Below, in pieces: positions 1-8,728 of a stretch of 64,000 bases of DNA (positions are counted from its first letter, which is position 1; the number at the start of each line of letters is the position of its first letter). Source of the stretch: Methanosarcinales archaeon. GTDB lineage: Archaea; Halobacteriota; Methanosarcinia; Methanosarcinales; Methanoperedenaceae. The position numbers were made by a program, and so were the translations under genes. Under the pieces are notes generated by a model that worked only from the letters and a program-made list of their open reading frames with translations, was not told where the DNA came from and searched no databases. The stretch spans positions 62,001 through 126,000 of the forward strand of contig CAJPFJ010000015.1 of assembly GCA_905339155.1 (NCBI GenBank), read 5' to 3'.

Positions 1-839
1 ATAAGCAATATAATACCCCACCAGGCAACACCTGCGCCCAGGAAATCAAAAAATACACGGATGAGCATGAAAATTGCAGTTTTGATCATCACTCCTGACA
101 TGAGTGCGGATACATTGCTCGGGGCGGCCGGATGGGCATACGGTAGCCATATATGGAAAGGAACAATTCCTGCCTTTGTTCCAAAACCGATAAGCGCAAA
201 AATGAAGGCCAGGTCTTTAAGGTGAGGGGGCATAGTGGCGCCAACCCCGCGGAATGTTTCAAAATTAAAGCTGCCTGTTGAACTTGCAAAGATAAGGAAC
301 GATAAAATGATGAAACCTGTCCCAATATGGGTCATCACGATATAGATAAAACCGGCTTTTCTTGTATCCTTTTTTTCATGTTCATACATAACAAGCAAAT
401 AGGATATTATAGACATCAATTCCCAGACGATCAGGAACATGACTGCATTATTTGCGCAAACTACGAGAACCATTGAAAGGATGAATATATTATACAGGAA
501 TCCCAGGTAACCGATATTCTTTTTCCCGAAATATTCAGTAACATATCCTGTTGAATAGATCGAAACCGCAAATCCTGTAATTGATATTATAAGAATAAAA
601 AATGCCGATAATTTATCAACGTAAAAACCATAACTCAGCAGGGTTGAACCTTGCGAAACGTAATTGAAGGTGTTACCAAATAGCACAGAAAATGAAAAAA
701 TAATTCCCAGGATCGATGCGATGGATGCGCTTAAAAATGAGGCATATATACATAAGCGATTTTTTTTTTTGAATATCAGGGCAGATATAGCCCCGATCAA
801 GTATACTGCAATACTTCCAAAAAACAAATAGGAGTTCAT
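1..839 (-). CDS. Proton-conducting membrane subunit, HyfB/NuoL/MrpD family (3' part outside window)
   Basis: Reading from the ATG at 839 down to base 1 gives about 279 residues with no stop. The protein is almost wholly hydrophobic, with repeated membrane segments. The middle carries the typical antiporter-like stretch VWELMSIISYLLVMYEHE followed further on by GFGTKAGIVPFHIWLPYAHP and APSNVSALMSGVMIKTAIF, which are hallmarks of the proton-translocating subunits of complex I, group 4 hydrogenases and Mrp antiporters. These act in the cytoplasmic membrane, moving H+ or Na+ coupled to electron flow. The conserved Glu in WELMS and the Lys in GTKAG fit the proton channel residues of the family. 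The C-terminal part lies beyond base 1, so the exact subfamily (HyfB-like seems closest) and operon partners cannot be read here. Confidence 0.85.
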   Translation of the reverse strand, partial: MNSYLFFGSIAVYLIGAISALIFKKKNRLCIYASFLSASIASILGIIFSFSVLFGNTFNYVSQGSTLLSYGFYVDKLSAFFILIISITGFAVSIYSTGYVTEYFGKKNIGYLGFLYNIFILSMVLVVCANNAVMFLIVWELMSIISYLLVMYEHEKKDTRKAGFIYIVMTHIGTGFIILSFLIFASSTGSFNFETFRGVGATMPPHLKDLAFIFALIGFGTKAGIVPFHIWLPYAHPAAPSNVSALMSGVMIKTAIFMLIRVFFDFLGAGVAWWGIILL

Positions 840-884
840 ATTGGCCGCCTGGGATAGCTCTTACAGTGAACCGTGATCAAAGTC

Positions 885-1409
885 TTACTTCCTGTATGCA
901 AGAGCAAAAATAACAAAAACTGCAAGAATGACTTCAAACCCGGAAATCTTTGGCGGCTCTGTGGGTGCAGGTGTTACTACAGACACTTTCAAATTAATAT
1001 CCACCTGGTCAAGAGGGGACCCTCCTCCATCTGGCACATCCGTATTATCGATAACAAGATAATAATCCCCATTTTCTTTGAATCTATAACTGTTTTTCTG
1101 GGATGTTATCCCTTTTATAGATGCCTCTTCAATATAATTGAACGTTCCACGCTTTGCAATGGCATTCAAATATCCTGGATAATCAGATGATTTCATCAAT
1201 AAGACATCAATTGGACCTCCGGATGTAACCTGAATATCCAGACTCAGGACATCTCCTGCTTTTACTTCAGTCATCGGTATTTCATAAAACTTATTCAAAT
1301 CTATTGTTCTTGTCTGGTCGATATTAATGTTTGCATAAGTCGTACCGGCTGACACTACCATTAAAATCAAAGTCATCATAGTTACAAACACATAATATCG
1401 TTTGAACAT
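885..1409 (-). CDS. Secreted/surface protein with a C-terminal archaeosortase-like anchor
   Basis: I prefer the start at 1409 (MFKRYYVFVTMM), which puts a clean signal peptide at the N-terminus and an Ala-rich cleavage region near GTTYANI; a longer reading from 1463 is possible. The mature part (about 110 residues) is beta-rich and reads like a GOLD-type or pre-peptidase-like domain, with a stretch DVLLMKSSDYPGYL and YYLVIDNTDVPDGG. A Pro/Thr linker then leads to a single hydrophobic segment and a basic end, ISGFEVILAVFVIFALAYRK. This tripartite tail resembles PGF-CTERM-type sorting signals, except that the motif reads SGF. Function is unknown; it probably sits outside the cell. It lies 46 bases upstream of the complex I-like subunit start on the same strand. 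Confidence 0.65.
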   Translation of the reverse strand: MFKRYYVFVTMMTLILMVVSAGTTYANINIDQTRTIDLNKFYEIPMTEVKAGDVLSLDIQVTSGGPIDVLLMKSSDYPGYLNAIAKRGTFNYIEEASIKGITSQKNSYRFKENGDYYLVIDNTDVPDGGGSPLDQVDINLKVSVVTPAPTEPPKISGFEVILAVFVIFALAYRK

Positions 1410-1574
1410 ACAGATCATGCTTTTCTTTTTTATTATTGAAAAACTTATCGATTGGTATTTCATAAATCAAGAAACGGATAATTTTTATGGGGGTAGAGAA
1501 GACCATATACGATTAAATACCAATAAAACCTATGATCGAAATGTCCCCTATAAGGCTCATATAGAGATGAAAAA

Positions 1575-2420
1575 ATGTCATTTAAGATCTTAAAGAAACA
1601 GGAACTTGTTCCTACGATCCATTTGATGGATATAAGCGCTCCCCGTATTGCCAGGAAAGCACAACCCGGCCAATTCGTCATCCTCAGGATAGATGAAACA
1701 GGGGAAAGGATACCCCTCACTATAGCTGATTTTGACCGGGAAAAAGGAACTATTACGATGATCTTCCAGGCAATGGGAAAGACAACCACTCAATTGTCAA
1801 CGTGCAAAGAAAGTGATGAACTCCTTGATTTCATAGGACCTCTTGGGAATCCAGCGCATATTGAAAATGAAGGGACCGTAATTCTTGTGGGCGGAGGCGT
1901 AGGTGTGGCGCCTGTTTTTCCGCAGGCCAGGGCTTTTAAGGAAGCCGGGAATAAAGTCATCTCCATCATCGGCGCGCGAAGTGAAAATCTCCTATTATGG
2001 GAAGATAAAATGAGAGAGTTCAGCGATGAACTGTATATCACGACGGATGACGGTTCAAAAGGTCACCATGGTTTTGTGACCGATATTGTTAAAAAAATAC
2101 TTGAAAGCGGAGCAAAAATAGATAAGGTGGTCGCCATAGGTCCTCCGGTAATGATGCGGGCAGTAGCGGGGGTTACAAAGCCATTTAATGTAAAGACTAT
2201 AGTAAGTCTTAATTCGATAATGGTGGATGGAACAGGTATGTGCGGAGCTTGCCGGGTGCTTGTTGGCAATGAGACAAAATTTGCCTGTGTGGATGGGCCG
2301 GAATTTGATGCGCATCTTGTGGATTTTACACTGCTAATGAATCGACTTGCTATTTACCAGCCTGAGGAAAAGCTCGCATTTGAGAAATATAAATGTGAGA
2401 GGGAGGGATGCAAATGTTAG
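1575..2420 (+). CDS. nfnA: NfnA: NADH-dependent ferredoxin:NADP oxidoreductase, FAD/2Fe-2S subunit (sulfide dehydrogenase subunit SudB type)
   Basis: A 281-residue ferredoxin-NADP reductase fold protein. The N-terminal beta-barrel FAD domain contains RIPLTIADFD. The NAD-binding part has GGGVGVAPVFPQARA. The C-terminal cysteine cluster is GMCGACRVLVGNETKFACVDGP, which carries the 2Fe-2S ligands of this family. In the heterodimer with NfnB it catalyses electron-bifurcating transhydrogenation between ferredoxin, NAD(H) and NADP(H); related pairs act as sulfide dehydrogenase. The stop overlaps the start region of the next gene, so the two are translationally coupled. The ATG at 1575 has only a weak purine-rich stretch upstream (gagatgaaaaa). 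Confidence 0.88.
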   Translation: MSFKILKKQELVPTIHLMDISAPRIARKAQPGQFVILRIDETGERIPLTIADFDREKGTITMIFQAMGKTTTQLSTCKESDELLDFIGPLGNPAHIENEGTVILVGGGVGVAPVFPQARAFKEAGNKVISIIGARSENLLLWEDKMREFSDELYITTDDGSKGHHGFVTDIVKKILESGAKIDKVVAIGPPVMMRAVAGVTKPFNVKTIVSLNSIMVDGTGMCGACRVLVGNETKFACVDGPEFDAHLVDFTLLMNRLAIYQPEEKLAFEKYKCEREGCKC

Positions 2421-3787
2421 GCAGGCAGAAGATGCCAGAGCAGGACCCGAAGGTCCGGCGCTCCAATTTCAAAGAAGTTGCGCTTGGTTTCACAGAAAAG
2501 CAGGCTATTGAAGAAGCAAAAAGATGCATCCAGTGCAAGAAACCAAAATGCATCGAAGGCTGTCCGGTTGAAGTCAGGATCCCGGATTTTATAAAGTATG
2601 TGGCAACAGGTGATTTTGATAGTGCGATAAAGAAGATAAAAATTGATAATTCACTTCCTGCAGTTTGCGGGCGTGTATGCCCTCAGGAAACCCAGTGCGA
2701 AGCATCGTGTATTCTTGGCAAGAAGGGAGAACCTGTATCTATAGGAAGGCTTGAGCGCTTTGTTTCAGAACAGGAACGCAAGAAAAAAGTGGAAAGCCCT
2801 GAAAAGCCAGAGCCAACAGGAAAGAAAGTCGCAGTGGTTGGTTCAGGGCCTGCCGGACTGACAGCGGCGGCGGATCTTGCAAGAATGGGTCATTCAGTAG
2901 TGATCTTTGAGGCGCTACATGCTGCGGGCGGGGTTCTTACGTATGGGATCCCGGAATTTCGTCTTCCAAAAGATATTGTTCGCGCCGAGGTGGAGTATGT
3001 CAAAAAACTCGGAGTTACGCTTCTTCTTGATTCGGTGATCGGAAAAATTGATACTGTCGATGAATTGCTCTCTGATTTCGATGCCGTGTTCCTTGGAACT
3101 GGCGCAGGGTTGCCCATGTTCCTTAATATTGATGGAGAGAACTTAAATGGCGTATATTCAGCCAACGAATTCCTTACGCGTGTAAATCTCATGAAATCCT
3201 ACAAATTCCCTGAGTATGATACACCGATCAAGAAAGGCAAACGTGTGGTCGTCGTGGGCGGCGGCAATGTGGCAATGGACTCAGCAAGATGCGCCCTGCG
3301 ACTTGGGGCAGATGAGGTCACGATCGTTTACAGGCGTGGAGAGGAAGAGATGCCAGCGCGGGCTGAGGAAATAGAGCATGCAAAGGAAGAAGGCATTATA
3401 TTCAGGCTGCTCACAAACCCCGTAAGGCTAAACGGAGATGCCAAGAACTGGGTCACTGACATTGAATGCATCAATATGTACCTGTGCGAGCCGGATGAGT
3501 CGGGAAGATGCAAACCAATGCCTCTTGCGGGAACTGAACATAAGATCGAGGCGGATGTTGTGATTATCGCTATCGGGACATCCCCGAATCCTCTTGTGCC
3601 GCGAACAACGAAAGGACTTGAGATATCAAAACACGGGACGATAATCGCAAAAGAAAACGGCACGACCACAAAAGAAGGGGTGTTTGCCGGAGGCGACGCA
3701 GTTACAGGCGCAGCAACTGTGATAAGTGCTATGGGTGCAGGCAAAATTGCGGCAAGGGCGATAGATGAGTACCTGAAAGGGAAATAA
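2414..3787 (+). CDS. nfnB: NfnB: glutamate synthase small-subunit-like FAD/NAD(P) oxidoreductase
   Basis: This is the GltD-like partner of NfnA. The N-terminal domain has the two cysteine clusters CIQCKKPKCIEGCP and CGRVCPQETQCEASC, which hold 4Fe-4S clusters. Next is a dinucleotide-binding motif GSGPAGLTAAADLARMGH (about residues 145-162) for FAD, a second one GGGNVAMDSARCALRLGA for NAD(P)H, and the closing GGDAVTGAATVISAMGAGK. I start at the ATG at 2414 because the GGGAGGG at 2401-2407 is correctly spaced for it; an in-frame ATG at 2408 sits directly on that site. It is often annotated as homotetrameric glutamate synthase GltA, but immediate coupling to nfnA favours the bifurcating transhydrogenase. 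Confidence 0.88.
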   Translation: MLGRQKMPEQDPKVRRSNFKEVALGFTEKQAIEEAKRCIQCKKPKCIEGCPVEVRIPDFIKYVATGDFDSAIKKIKIDNSLPAVCGRVCPQETQCEASCILGKKGEPVSIGRLERFVSEQERKKKVESPEKPEPTGKKVAVVGSGPAGLTAAADLARMGHSVVIFEALHAAGGVLTYGIPEFRLPKDIVRAEVEYVKKLGVTLLLDSVIGKIDTVDELLSDFDAVFLGTGAGLPMFLNIDGENLNGVYSANEFLTRVNLMKSYKFPEYDTPIKKGKRVVVVGGGNVAMDSARCALRLGADEVTIVYRRGEEEMPARAEEIEHAKEEGIIFRLLTNPVRLNGDAKNWVTDIECINMYLCEPDESGRCKPMPLAGTEHKIEADVVIIAIGTSPNPLVPRTTKGLEISKHGTIIAKENGTTTKEGVFAGGDAVTGAATVISAMGAGKIAARAIDEYLKGK

Positions 3788-3804
3788 TTTCAGGACTCTG
3801 CATA

Positions 3805-4026
3805 TTAATATGCTTGGACCCCTTCAATCGGCATATCGATGTTAATTTTACCAAGAGAAGCAATGGACATTCTTTCCGATACTCCGATGATCTCGATTCC
3901 GAATATTCTACCTTTGTCGTCAAGATCCACCAGGATGCCTTCTTCAATTTTCTTTGTTTTTTGAACATTGCCCGGCTGGAATTGGATATATAAGCAATCG
4001 GCATCTTTATCGTACGTTATATTCAT
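3805..4026 (-). CDS. DUF2283 family protein (likely antitoxin-like partner of DUF4258)
   Basis: From the ATG at 4026 this is 73 residues starting MNITYDKDADCLYIQF, the typical opening of DUF2283, followed by the usual VDLDDKGRIFGIEIIGVSE. Proteins of this small family are commonly encoded beside DUF4258 proteins and are thought to act as antitoxin or accessory partners. Its start ATG overlaps the stop TGA of the upstream DUF4258 reading frame (ATGA at 4026-4023), so the two were one translational unit. The partner is frameshifted. The longer 78-residue reading from 4041 starts inside the partner and is unlikely. Confidence 0.7.
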   Translation of the reverse strand: MNITYDKDADCLYIQFQPGNVQKTKKIEEGILVDLDDKGRIFGIEIIGVSERMSIASLGKINIDMPIEGVQAY

Positions 4027-4248
4027 GTTTCCTCTAACCAATAAACGGTTATTACTATAATATCATCTATATCATCTTCCTTTATATATACTACCTTCGA
4101 GGGTTTTATCACCTACTGTTTTCCTTGCCAGTATTCGCTTTCCAAAAGTATGAAGAGTTTCATCAGGGTTCAGGATGGCAGAAGCTACAATATTTTCATC
4201 TATTCCTCTTTGCTGCATCCTGAAAAGGGCATGCTTGGTGATTATCAT
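4023..4248 (-). pseudogene. DUF4258 family protein, broken by a one-base frameshift
   Basis: From the ATG at 4248 the frame reads MIITKHALFRMQQRGIDENI and on through NPDETLHTFGKR to GDKTL, then runs into an early TGA after about 55 codons. Shifting by one base near 4098-4100 restores the normal DUF4258 ending, KVVYIKEDDIDDIIVITVYW followed by LEET and a stop at 4023. The total length of 226 bases equals 75 codons plus one extra base. The restored protein has the family's KHALxRMxxRGI opening and ITVYW ending, and its stop overlaps the DUF2283 start. DUF4258 proteins are RelE-like in proposed fold and are suspected toxins. Whether the shift is real or a sequencing error cannot be decided here. 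Confidence 0.7.
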
Positions 4249-4411
4249 GTTGATTAATTTTAATTTTTTTTAGGTTTATTCTCAACTGACCCTTTAAATA
4301 ACTTTGTTCCAAATGATATCGTTCCAAATCTTCCAAATCCATATACACATGCATAGGATTCAGGAATAGATATTCCCATCGCAAGCCTAATATCACATTC
4401 AGGAAATACAG

Positions 4412-5104
4412 ATGAGCATGAAATATCCTCCAACCAACCTTATTCACGCATTCGGTCTTGCCGATGCATGGGCACAGGCTGTGAATTTTGTCATCAAAAA
4501 CGGCATGGAGATTAAAACGGAGTACGGCCCCATGTCAAAGGATATATGTTCGGTCATTGAAATTCGCGAGCCATTTGCAGAACCCATGCTGCATCCACAG
4601 TTCCCTACAAAGGAATTGCATGTGAAGGAGTATCTGAGGCAGTGGGAGAGGGATTATGACTGGAAAAAACAGGGTTTTGAGTATAATTATATGGATAGGC
4701 TGATTAATTATCCTTCGCGCGGCAAGGACGTTGACCAGCTAAAAGAAATAAAAGAACTTCTGCCAAAGGGTGTTTCAAGAAGGCGCCAGGCAATCACATG
4801 GATACCTGAGCGCGACCTTTTTGTGCCGGAAGACCAGCCCTGCCTGCAGAGGATCTGGGTAAGGGTAATTGGGGAGGGAAATGCGGAAATGCACTGCATG
4901 TGGCGCTCTCGAGACCTTTTTGCCGCATGGAACAGCAATATGGTAGGTCTTGTTACAATGATCAGAAGGGAAGTGCTTGAACCCAATAACCTCAAGCTCT
5001 TCAAGGTTGTGGATTTCTGTAACTCACTGCATATTTATGAAGCGGACTGGGAAGCGGCATCGAAAGTAAAACCCTTGCCAAAGAGCCCGCAGATGATGAG
5101 GTAA
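4412..5104 (+). CDS. thyA: Archaeal thymidylate synthase (ThyA type)
   Basis: A 230-residue protein of the short archaeal thymidylate synthase group, which methylates dUMP to dTMP with a C1-carrying folate or methanopterin. The nucleophile lies in DQPCLQRIWVRV (around residue 145), followed by the Arg/Asp/Asn-rich substrate site WRSRDLFAAWNSNMVGL and the ending motif SLHIYEADWEAA, matching SxHxY in ThyA. The gene stands alone between the DUF2283 pair and the potassium channel genes, which are on the other strand. Because this window also encodes a methanopterin glutamate ligase, the cofactor is plausibly a methanopterin derivative; that is inference. Confidence 0.85.
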   Translation: MSMKYPPTNLIHAFGLADAWAQAVNFVIKNGMEIKTEYGPMSKDICSVIEIREPFAEPMLHPQFPTKELHVKEYLRQWERDYDWKKQGFEYNYMDRLINYPSRGKDVDQLKEIKELLPKGVSRRRQAITWIPERDLFVPEDQPCLQRIWVRVIGEGNAEMHCMWRSRDLFAAWNSNMVGLVTMIRREVLEPNNLKLFKVVDFCNSLHIYEADWEAASKVKPLPKSPQMMR

Positions 5105-5758
5105 TTATCTTTCGTATTCTTTCTTGAACTTTGATATCTGGTCACTGTTCCCGATAATAGCAAGAGTCATTCCCTCCCTCAGTATGATAGATGGATCAAT
5201 ATCAGTAGTAGTCTTTTCATTCTCTTCGATACCGATCACAGTGCAGCCTATTCTCGAACGAATACCTGCATCTGCAATGCTTTTTCCAGCAAGGGATGAT
5301 CCTGGAGTTATTTGATATTTCCCAATTTCAAGCCCCTGGAGCATTAAAATGCTATCCTCCTCATGCCCGAGAGCGATATGCGCAAGCATCTGGCCTGCAA
5401 CTATGGAAAGAGAAGCAACATAATCTGCGCCCGCCCTGTATATCTTGTCTATCGACTTTGTAGAATTTGCCCTTGCAAGTATAATACTGTGAGGGTTAAC
5501 ATTCCTGGCAATAAGTGTTGTAAAAATAATGTCATCATCATTGTTCAAGGCAATAATTACAGTTGAAGCATTGGTTAGCCCTGCTTGCCGTAAAATTTCT
5601 TCCTCTGTGCCATTCCCGACATGGTATTCAAATCCTTTATCTTTTAACTTCGCTTCGTTCATATCAATTACAACATAATAAACATGCGCTTTTTCAAGTA
5701 CTACCGCAATACTTCGCCCCACATCCCCATACCCGATAAGTATAAAATGCTTTCTCAT
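5105..5758 (-). CDS. RCK/TrkA-type potassium channel regulatory protein
   Basis: A soluble protein of about 217 residues with a TrkA-N (Rossmann) domain, starting HFILIGYGDVGRSIAVVL with the acidic end of beta-2 in VVIDMNE, and a C-terminal TrkA-C domain around KYQITPGSSLAGKSIADAGIR. There are no membrane segments. It most likely pairs with the RCK domain of the channel encoded just upstream on the same strand, making a tandem RCK ring that senses NAD(H) or nucleotides. I start at the ATG at 5758, which has AAGGTGA just upstream; a GTG at 5764 overlapping the channel gene's stop (GTGA) is the alternative. Confidence 0.8.
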   Translation of the reverse strand: MRKHFILIGYGDVGRSIAVVLEKAHVYYVVIDMNEAKLKDKGFEYHVGNGTEEEILRQAGLTNASTVIIALNNDDDIIFTTLIARNVNPHSIILARANSTKSIDKIYRAGADYVASLSIVAGQMLAHIALGHEEDSILMLQGLEIGKYQITPGSSLAGKSIADAGIRSRIGCTVIGIEENEKTTTDIDPSIILREGMTLAIIGNSDQISKFKKEYER

Positions 5759-5760
5759 TG

Positions 5761-6759
5761 TCACCTTGTCAATTTTTTCAATGCTTCAAGCTGTTTTTCA
5801 GTACCTACTGCAAGAAGAACAGAACTTTCTTTTATTATATCTTCTGGTTTTGGATTTAATGATAACCTGCCCAATGTCCAAAGACCCACGATACTTGCTC
5901 CTGTTTCTTTTCGGATTTTTGCATCCTTTAGTTTTTTCAAGATCAGGGGGCTTTTAGGATATATCGGGAATTCTACGATATTCAAATTTTCAAAGAATCG
6001 CGTGGCTCCTGCAAGATGATCTGTAAGCGGATCAACGGCTTTTCTTCCTATATATGTCCCGAATAATGTTTTAGGTGAAATTACCTGGTCAGCGCCTGCA
6101 TATTTTAAATACCCGGCTTTAGCGACATCTTCAACAAGTGAAATTACTTTGATATCACACAATTCCTTCGCTGTCAGGATTATGGCGGCATTTTTTTCAT
6201 CATTGCGGTTCGCGATCAGTATGCGACCGGAACAGATATTTGAATTTAAAAGAACATTATCATCCGATGCATCCCCATGAATGCAGATTATTTTTCTTGA
6301 TATCAAATGGTGGATGTTTTTTTCAGTTTCATCAATAACCACAAATGGTATCTTGTATTCGTCAAGTTCAACAATGAGTGTTTCAACAAGCTGGTTATAA
6401 CCACATATTATTATATGATTATCCAAATCAATAGGAACTTTTAAAGGAAGCTCTTTCCGGAGTGTTTTTTCAAGCTGCGGGGTCACAACAAGAGGAAAAA
6501 GGTAGCCGAAAAATATTACTACTCCTGACAGGACTACAACGATGGTGTAAAAATGCCCTATAGGCGATTTAAAATAAATATCTCCATAACCAACTGTTGT
6601 CATGCTTATAATTACCCAGTAAATTGCGGTCAGGATATCGTAACTCTTGTCTTCATAATTAAGCATCAGGTAATCAAACATGAGGCTGTAAATCAATACC
6701 AGGAATGTAAAAATAGAAACATAAGAGATAATGGATTTACTTATTTTGATTTTGAACAT
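5761..6759 (-). CDS. Potassium channel with RCK domains (MthK-like)
   Basis: A 332-residue channel subunit. Two N-terminal membrane segments flank a pore loop with the selectivity filter TVGYGDIYF (about residues 55-63). It then has a TrkA-N domain beginning IDLDNHIIICGYNQLVETL and a TrkA-C domain near VEFPIYPKSPLILKKLKDAK. This is the architecture of ligand-gated archaeal K+ channels of the MthK type. The gene is first in a two-gene unit with a soluble RCK protein whose start overlaps or nearly touches this stop. The role is K+ flux and membrane potential control in the cytoplasmic membrane. Confidence 0.88.
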   Translation of the reverse strand: MFKIKISKSIISYVSIFTFLVLIYSLMFDYLMLNYEDKSYDILTAIYWVIISMTTVGYGDIYFKSPIGHFYTIVVVLSGVVIFFGYLFPLVVTPQLEKTLRKELPLKVPIDLDNHIIICGYNQLVETLIVELDEYKIPFVVIDETEKNIHHLISRKIICIHGDASDDNVLLNSNICSGRILIANRNDEKNAAIILTAKELCDIKVISLVEDVAKAGYLKYAGADQVISPKTLFGTYIGRKAVDPLTDHLAGATRFFENLNIVEFPIYPKSPLILKKLKDAKIRKETGASIVGLWTLGRLSLNPKPEDIIKESSVLLAVGTEKQLEALKKLTR

Positions 6760-6933
6760 CCGGTACTATTATTGTATTGAGAAGTTAATAATATTAGTGT
6801 TTAAATAACTTCCATACTGCAAGATGTATAAAATCGCTATTTTTAAAAAAAGTTGGAAATCCAACTCCAGGAATTTTAAATATTGCCTATTGCGATAATC
6901 TTATTATCTATAATGTTTATGTAGCGTTCCCAT

Positions 6934-7005
6934 GCCAAGGTGGCGGAACGGCCACGCAATCGCCTGCAGAGCGATTCCAATCCGGTTCGACTCCGGACCT
7001 TGGCT
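6934..7005 (+). tRNA. tRNA-Cys (anticodon GCA)
   Basis: A full cloverleaf can be drawn by eye. The acceptor stem is GCCAAGG (6934-6940) with CCTTGGC (6998-7004), discriminator T7005. The anticodon stem ATCGC/GCGAT encloses the loop CTGCAGA with anticodon GCA, reading Cys codons. The T arm is TCCGG-TTCGACT-CCGGA. CCA is not encoded. A run of T (7010-7018) follows and probably ends transcription; an AT-rich promoter region lies upstream. Confidence 0.95.
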
Positions 7006-7126
7006 TCCGTTTTTTTTTCTGAAGCTGAAATTCAAAAATTAATTACTAAATCCAAATCGTAATTTCTGGCTTAGGGTAATGTTTGGGAAAATTCATTTAA
7101 CCTTAATAATCATTAACCTTATTTGG

Positions 7127-7313
7127 TGGTATTAAAGGCAGGTTGGGGAGTGAGTGGTAGAATGGAAAATCATAAAAAAATTATAATAATCATAAAAAAT
7201 GTTTATTGCAGGCGTAATTCTTAAATATCATGAACTCTTGAATTAAGAGTAATGGGCAGGATAATCCTTTTTTAAGATACCACCCACTCCCCAACCTGCC
7301 CATTATTCTACCA
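7127..7313. repeat. Inverted-repeat element (MITE-like), about 187 bp
   Basis: The two ends carry a 16-base perfect inverted repeat: GGCAGGTTGGGGAGTG at 7137-7152 and its complement at 7285-7300. Similarity extends on both sides, giving arms of roughly 30 bases (for example GGTA outside and RGTGGTA inside the core). The internal part is AT-rich and non-coding. The same core recurs once at 52451-52466. The layout fits a small non-autonomous transposon or its remnant, but no transposase is visible nearby and no clear target duplication was found. This accounts for most of the gene-free stretch 7006-7322. Confidence 0.55.
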
Positions 7314-7322
7314 TAATCGAAT

Positions 7323-8456
7323 TTATTTCTCATAATCAAAAGAATTTAGACTTTCGGCGATATTATTTGAAATGAAATATAAATCAGAGTGCCCCTCGTG
7401 ATTTCTCATAATAATCCTATATTTGACTAAAACCTCAAGATGATGCCTTATAGTTTTATAATCCATATTCAAGGCTCTTGACAATTGATTGGCATTATAA
7501 GATTTCTCGGCAAGGTGTCTCAAGATTATTGCACGGGTCTTTCCTCCTCGTGTTCCTTCAATCAGATAGTATAAGAGCTTGTTTTGTTTATTGGAGTTCT
7601 TTAATTTTTGTTTGAGAGATTCTTTTATCTGCTCTTCTGCTTTTTTGCGCTCTGTGATGTCCCGACCAAAACTCACCGTTCCCACAACTTTTCCTTTAGA
7701 ATATATGGGAGCCGTATTAACTAAAAGGAAAAAGTGACTGCCATCTTCCTTTATGACTGATACTTCATAGTGTTGAAGCTCTCCGTTTAATGACTTATGA
7801 AAACAATCGATAACTTTCGGTAAATCCTTCTTATCGATAAACGGAATAAATGATTTCCCTAAGAAGTAATCAAGTTTAAGCCCGCTAAATTCTTCCACAC
7901 GCTTATTGACAAATTGATAATGCCCTTCGGTGTCCAGAGTCCATATCATATCATTTGAGTTTTCAATTATCGTGCGGTAACGCTCTTCATTCTCCTTCAG
8001 CGCTTCCTCAATCTGCCTGCGTTCAGTAATATCCCAGAAAATGCCCAGTATACCAATCGTATTGCCTTTCTCATCTTTAAGGGGTGTTTTTGCTGTTTGG
8101 ATGACAGCTTCTTGTCCATTTTGAATATATTTCTCTTCTATATATTCCGTCTTACCTGACCCCATAATTTTTTTATCATCTGCTCTGTATTTTTCAGCCA
8201 GTTCTTTGTTATAGAAATCATAATCGGTCTTCCCAATAATTTCATCAGGGTGAATTTTCAAATCATGAGCATAGTTATTGTTGCAGGATACATAAACAGA
8301 ATTTTTATCTTTATGAAATATTTTTTGCGGCAAATTTTCAAGCAGTACTCTATATTTGTTCTCACTCCCCTGCAAAATTTCTATTGTCAGCCTGTGCTCA
8401 GTTTCTAATTTTTCCAATTCAGCGATTCGTCTGAGCAAATCTGCCTGTTCCTCCAT
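7323..8456 (-). CDS. PAS-PAS sensor with C-terminal winged-helix DNA-binding domain
   Basis: A 377-residue cytoplasmic one-component regulator. After a short coiled coil (residues 1-30) come two PAS domains. The first is about residues 33-145, ending GILGIFWDITERRQ; the second is about 155-275, ending GTVSFGRDITERKKAEEQ. A linker helix leads to a winged helix-turn-helix with SYNANQLSRALNMDYKTIRH and LEVLVKYRIIMR, typical of ArsR-like modules fused to PAS in Methanosarcinales. There is no kinase domain, so it likely senses a ligand or redox state and binds DNA directly. Its target is unknown. No obvious haem- or flavin-binding signature was recognised. Confidence 0.85.
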   Translation of the reverse strand: MEEQADLLRRIAELEKLETEHRLTIEILQGSENKYRVLLENLPQKIFHKDKNSVYVSCNNNYAHDLKIHPDEIIGKTDYDFYNKELAEKYRADDKKIMGSGKTEYIEEKYIQNGQEAVIQTAKTPLKDEKGNTIGILGIFWDITERRQIEEALKENEERYRTIIENSNDMIWTLDTEGHYQFVNKRVEEFSGLKLDYFLGKSFIPFIDKKDLPKVIDCFHKSLNGELQHYEVSVIKEDGSHFFLLVNTAPIYSKGKVVGTVSFGRDITERKKAEEQIKESLKQKLKNSNKQNKLLYYLIEGTRGGKTRAIILRHLAEKSYNANQLSRALNMDYKTIRHHLEVLVKYRIIMRNHEGHSDLYFISNNIAESLNSFDYEK

Positions 8457-8728
8457 AGGCTGTCTAAACGCTTATGCATTTGTTAATCCTATCGGTATCA
8501 TGTTTATTAAACGTTATGAACAAGCAAATGTTTTAATGTATGAAAGATAAATATAGTATAATAAATAGAAATTTCAGTATCTTCAAATAAGATCAGATGA
8601 AATGAGATGAAACAAAGAAATTATGATAATAAAAGAAACGATTAATCAAAAAATAACCGGATTAATTGTCATTATCAATAAATATTAATACAACAAATGA
8701 GATTAGAATCAGGGAGAGTTTATAATTT

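Noticed and set aside
3328-3744. 138-residue minus-strand frame inside nfnB
   Set aside because: Antisense shadow of the nfnB coding sequence with low-complexity Ser/Pro composition.
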